A stretch of 6,071 nucleotides of DNA from Desulfobacterales bacterium (GTDB lineage: Bacteria; Desulfobacterota; Desulfobacteria; Desulfobacterales; C00003060): assembly GCA_030616425.1 (NCBI GenBank), contig JAUWXJ010000140.1:1-6071 (forward strand), in the 5' to 3' direction. Positions 5,978-6,071 of this stretch are shown here, piece by piece; the stretch's first letter is position 1, and each line of letters begins with the position of its first letter. The position numbers and the translations under genes are program-made. The notes under the pieces are model-generated. The model saw nothing but the letters and a program-made list of their open reading frames with translations. It did no database searches and was not told the origin of the DNA.

Positions 5978-6071
5978 ATGGCAGATTCACGACCGAACAT
6001 CATATTTATCATCACAGATCAACAACGCTACGACACGATTTCAGGCCTGGGGTTTCCCTATATGGATACGC
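5978..6071 (+). CDS. Sulfatase / alkaline-phosphatase-superfamily hydrolase, N-terminal fragment
   Basis: The first 31 codons of a gene that runs off the window. The N-terminus MADSRPNIIFIITDQQRYDT followed by ISGLGFPYMDT is the characteristic first strand and metal-binding loop of type I sulfatases (RPNI-FI-TDQQR-D). Asp14 is the expected first divalent-metal ligand. The residue after it is Gln rather than the Asp of TDD-type arylsulfatases, as in many TDQQR-type members. The catalytic Cys/Ser-x-Pro-x-Arg motif lies beyond the window, so the nucleophile, formylglycine dependence and substrate cannot be judged. No signal peptide precedes the domain, which suggests a cytoplasmic enzyme. AGGAG at 5967-5971, six bases before the ATG, fixes the start. 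Related phosphonate monoester hydrolases share this fold and remain an alternative. Confidence 0.88.
   Translation, partial: MADSRPNIIFIITDQQRYDTISGLGFPYMDT

Overview
The window holds one nearly complete ABC importer operon of the dipeptide/oligopeptide/nickel type, read left to right on the + strand. After it come about 380 bases of structured non-coding DNA, and then the first 31 codons of a sulfatase-family gene. Nothing here identifies the organism. The moderate-to-high GC, the ordinary Shine-Dalgarno sites at most genes and the intergenic TGGAGTAW repeats suggest a Gram-negative bacterium, possibly a Desulfobacterota-like (deltaproteobacterial) or related environmental lineage. That placement is a guess.

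Layout: 1-1515 is the substrate-binding protein (5' end outside the window). 1516-1630 is a gap with two perfect inverted repeats. 1631-2650 is a DppB-type permease and 2672-3532 a DppC-type permease. 3533-3654 is a gap with a possible tiny leader reading frame. 3655-4632 is a DppD-type ATPase, and 4625-5599 is a DppF-type ATPase overlapping it by 8 bases. 5600-5977 is non-coding, with a terminator-like hairpin, a 137-base fold-back built from 8-base repeats, and a pair of mutually exclusive hairpins. 5978 to the end is the sulfatase start.

How the parts work together: the binding protein captures the solute outside the cytoplasmic membrane and delivers it to the two-permease channel. The two different ATPases form the nucleotide-binding dimer that drives import. 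All five parts of the importer are present in the usual A-B-C-D-F order and all visible motifs look intact. The substrate cannot be read from the sequence: this family carries dipeptides, oligopeptides, nickel chelates, glutathione, heme precursors and some oligosaccharides. The sulfatase is separated by terminator-like structures and is probably transcribed independently, so a functional link is only a possibility.

I do not see an undescribed multi-gene system. The coding part is a standard importer. The least explained sequence is the 5700-5901 stretch: the repeat-built fold-back and the alternative hairpins ahead of the sulfatase gene.
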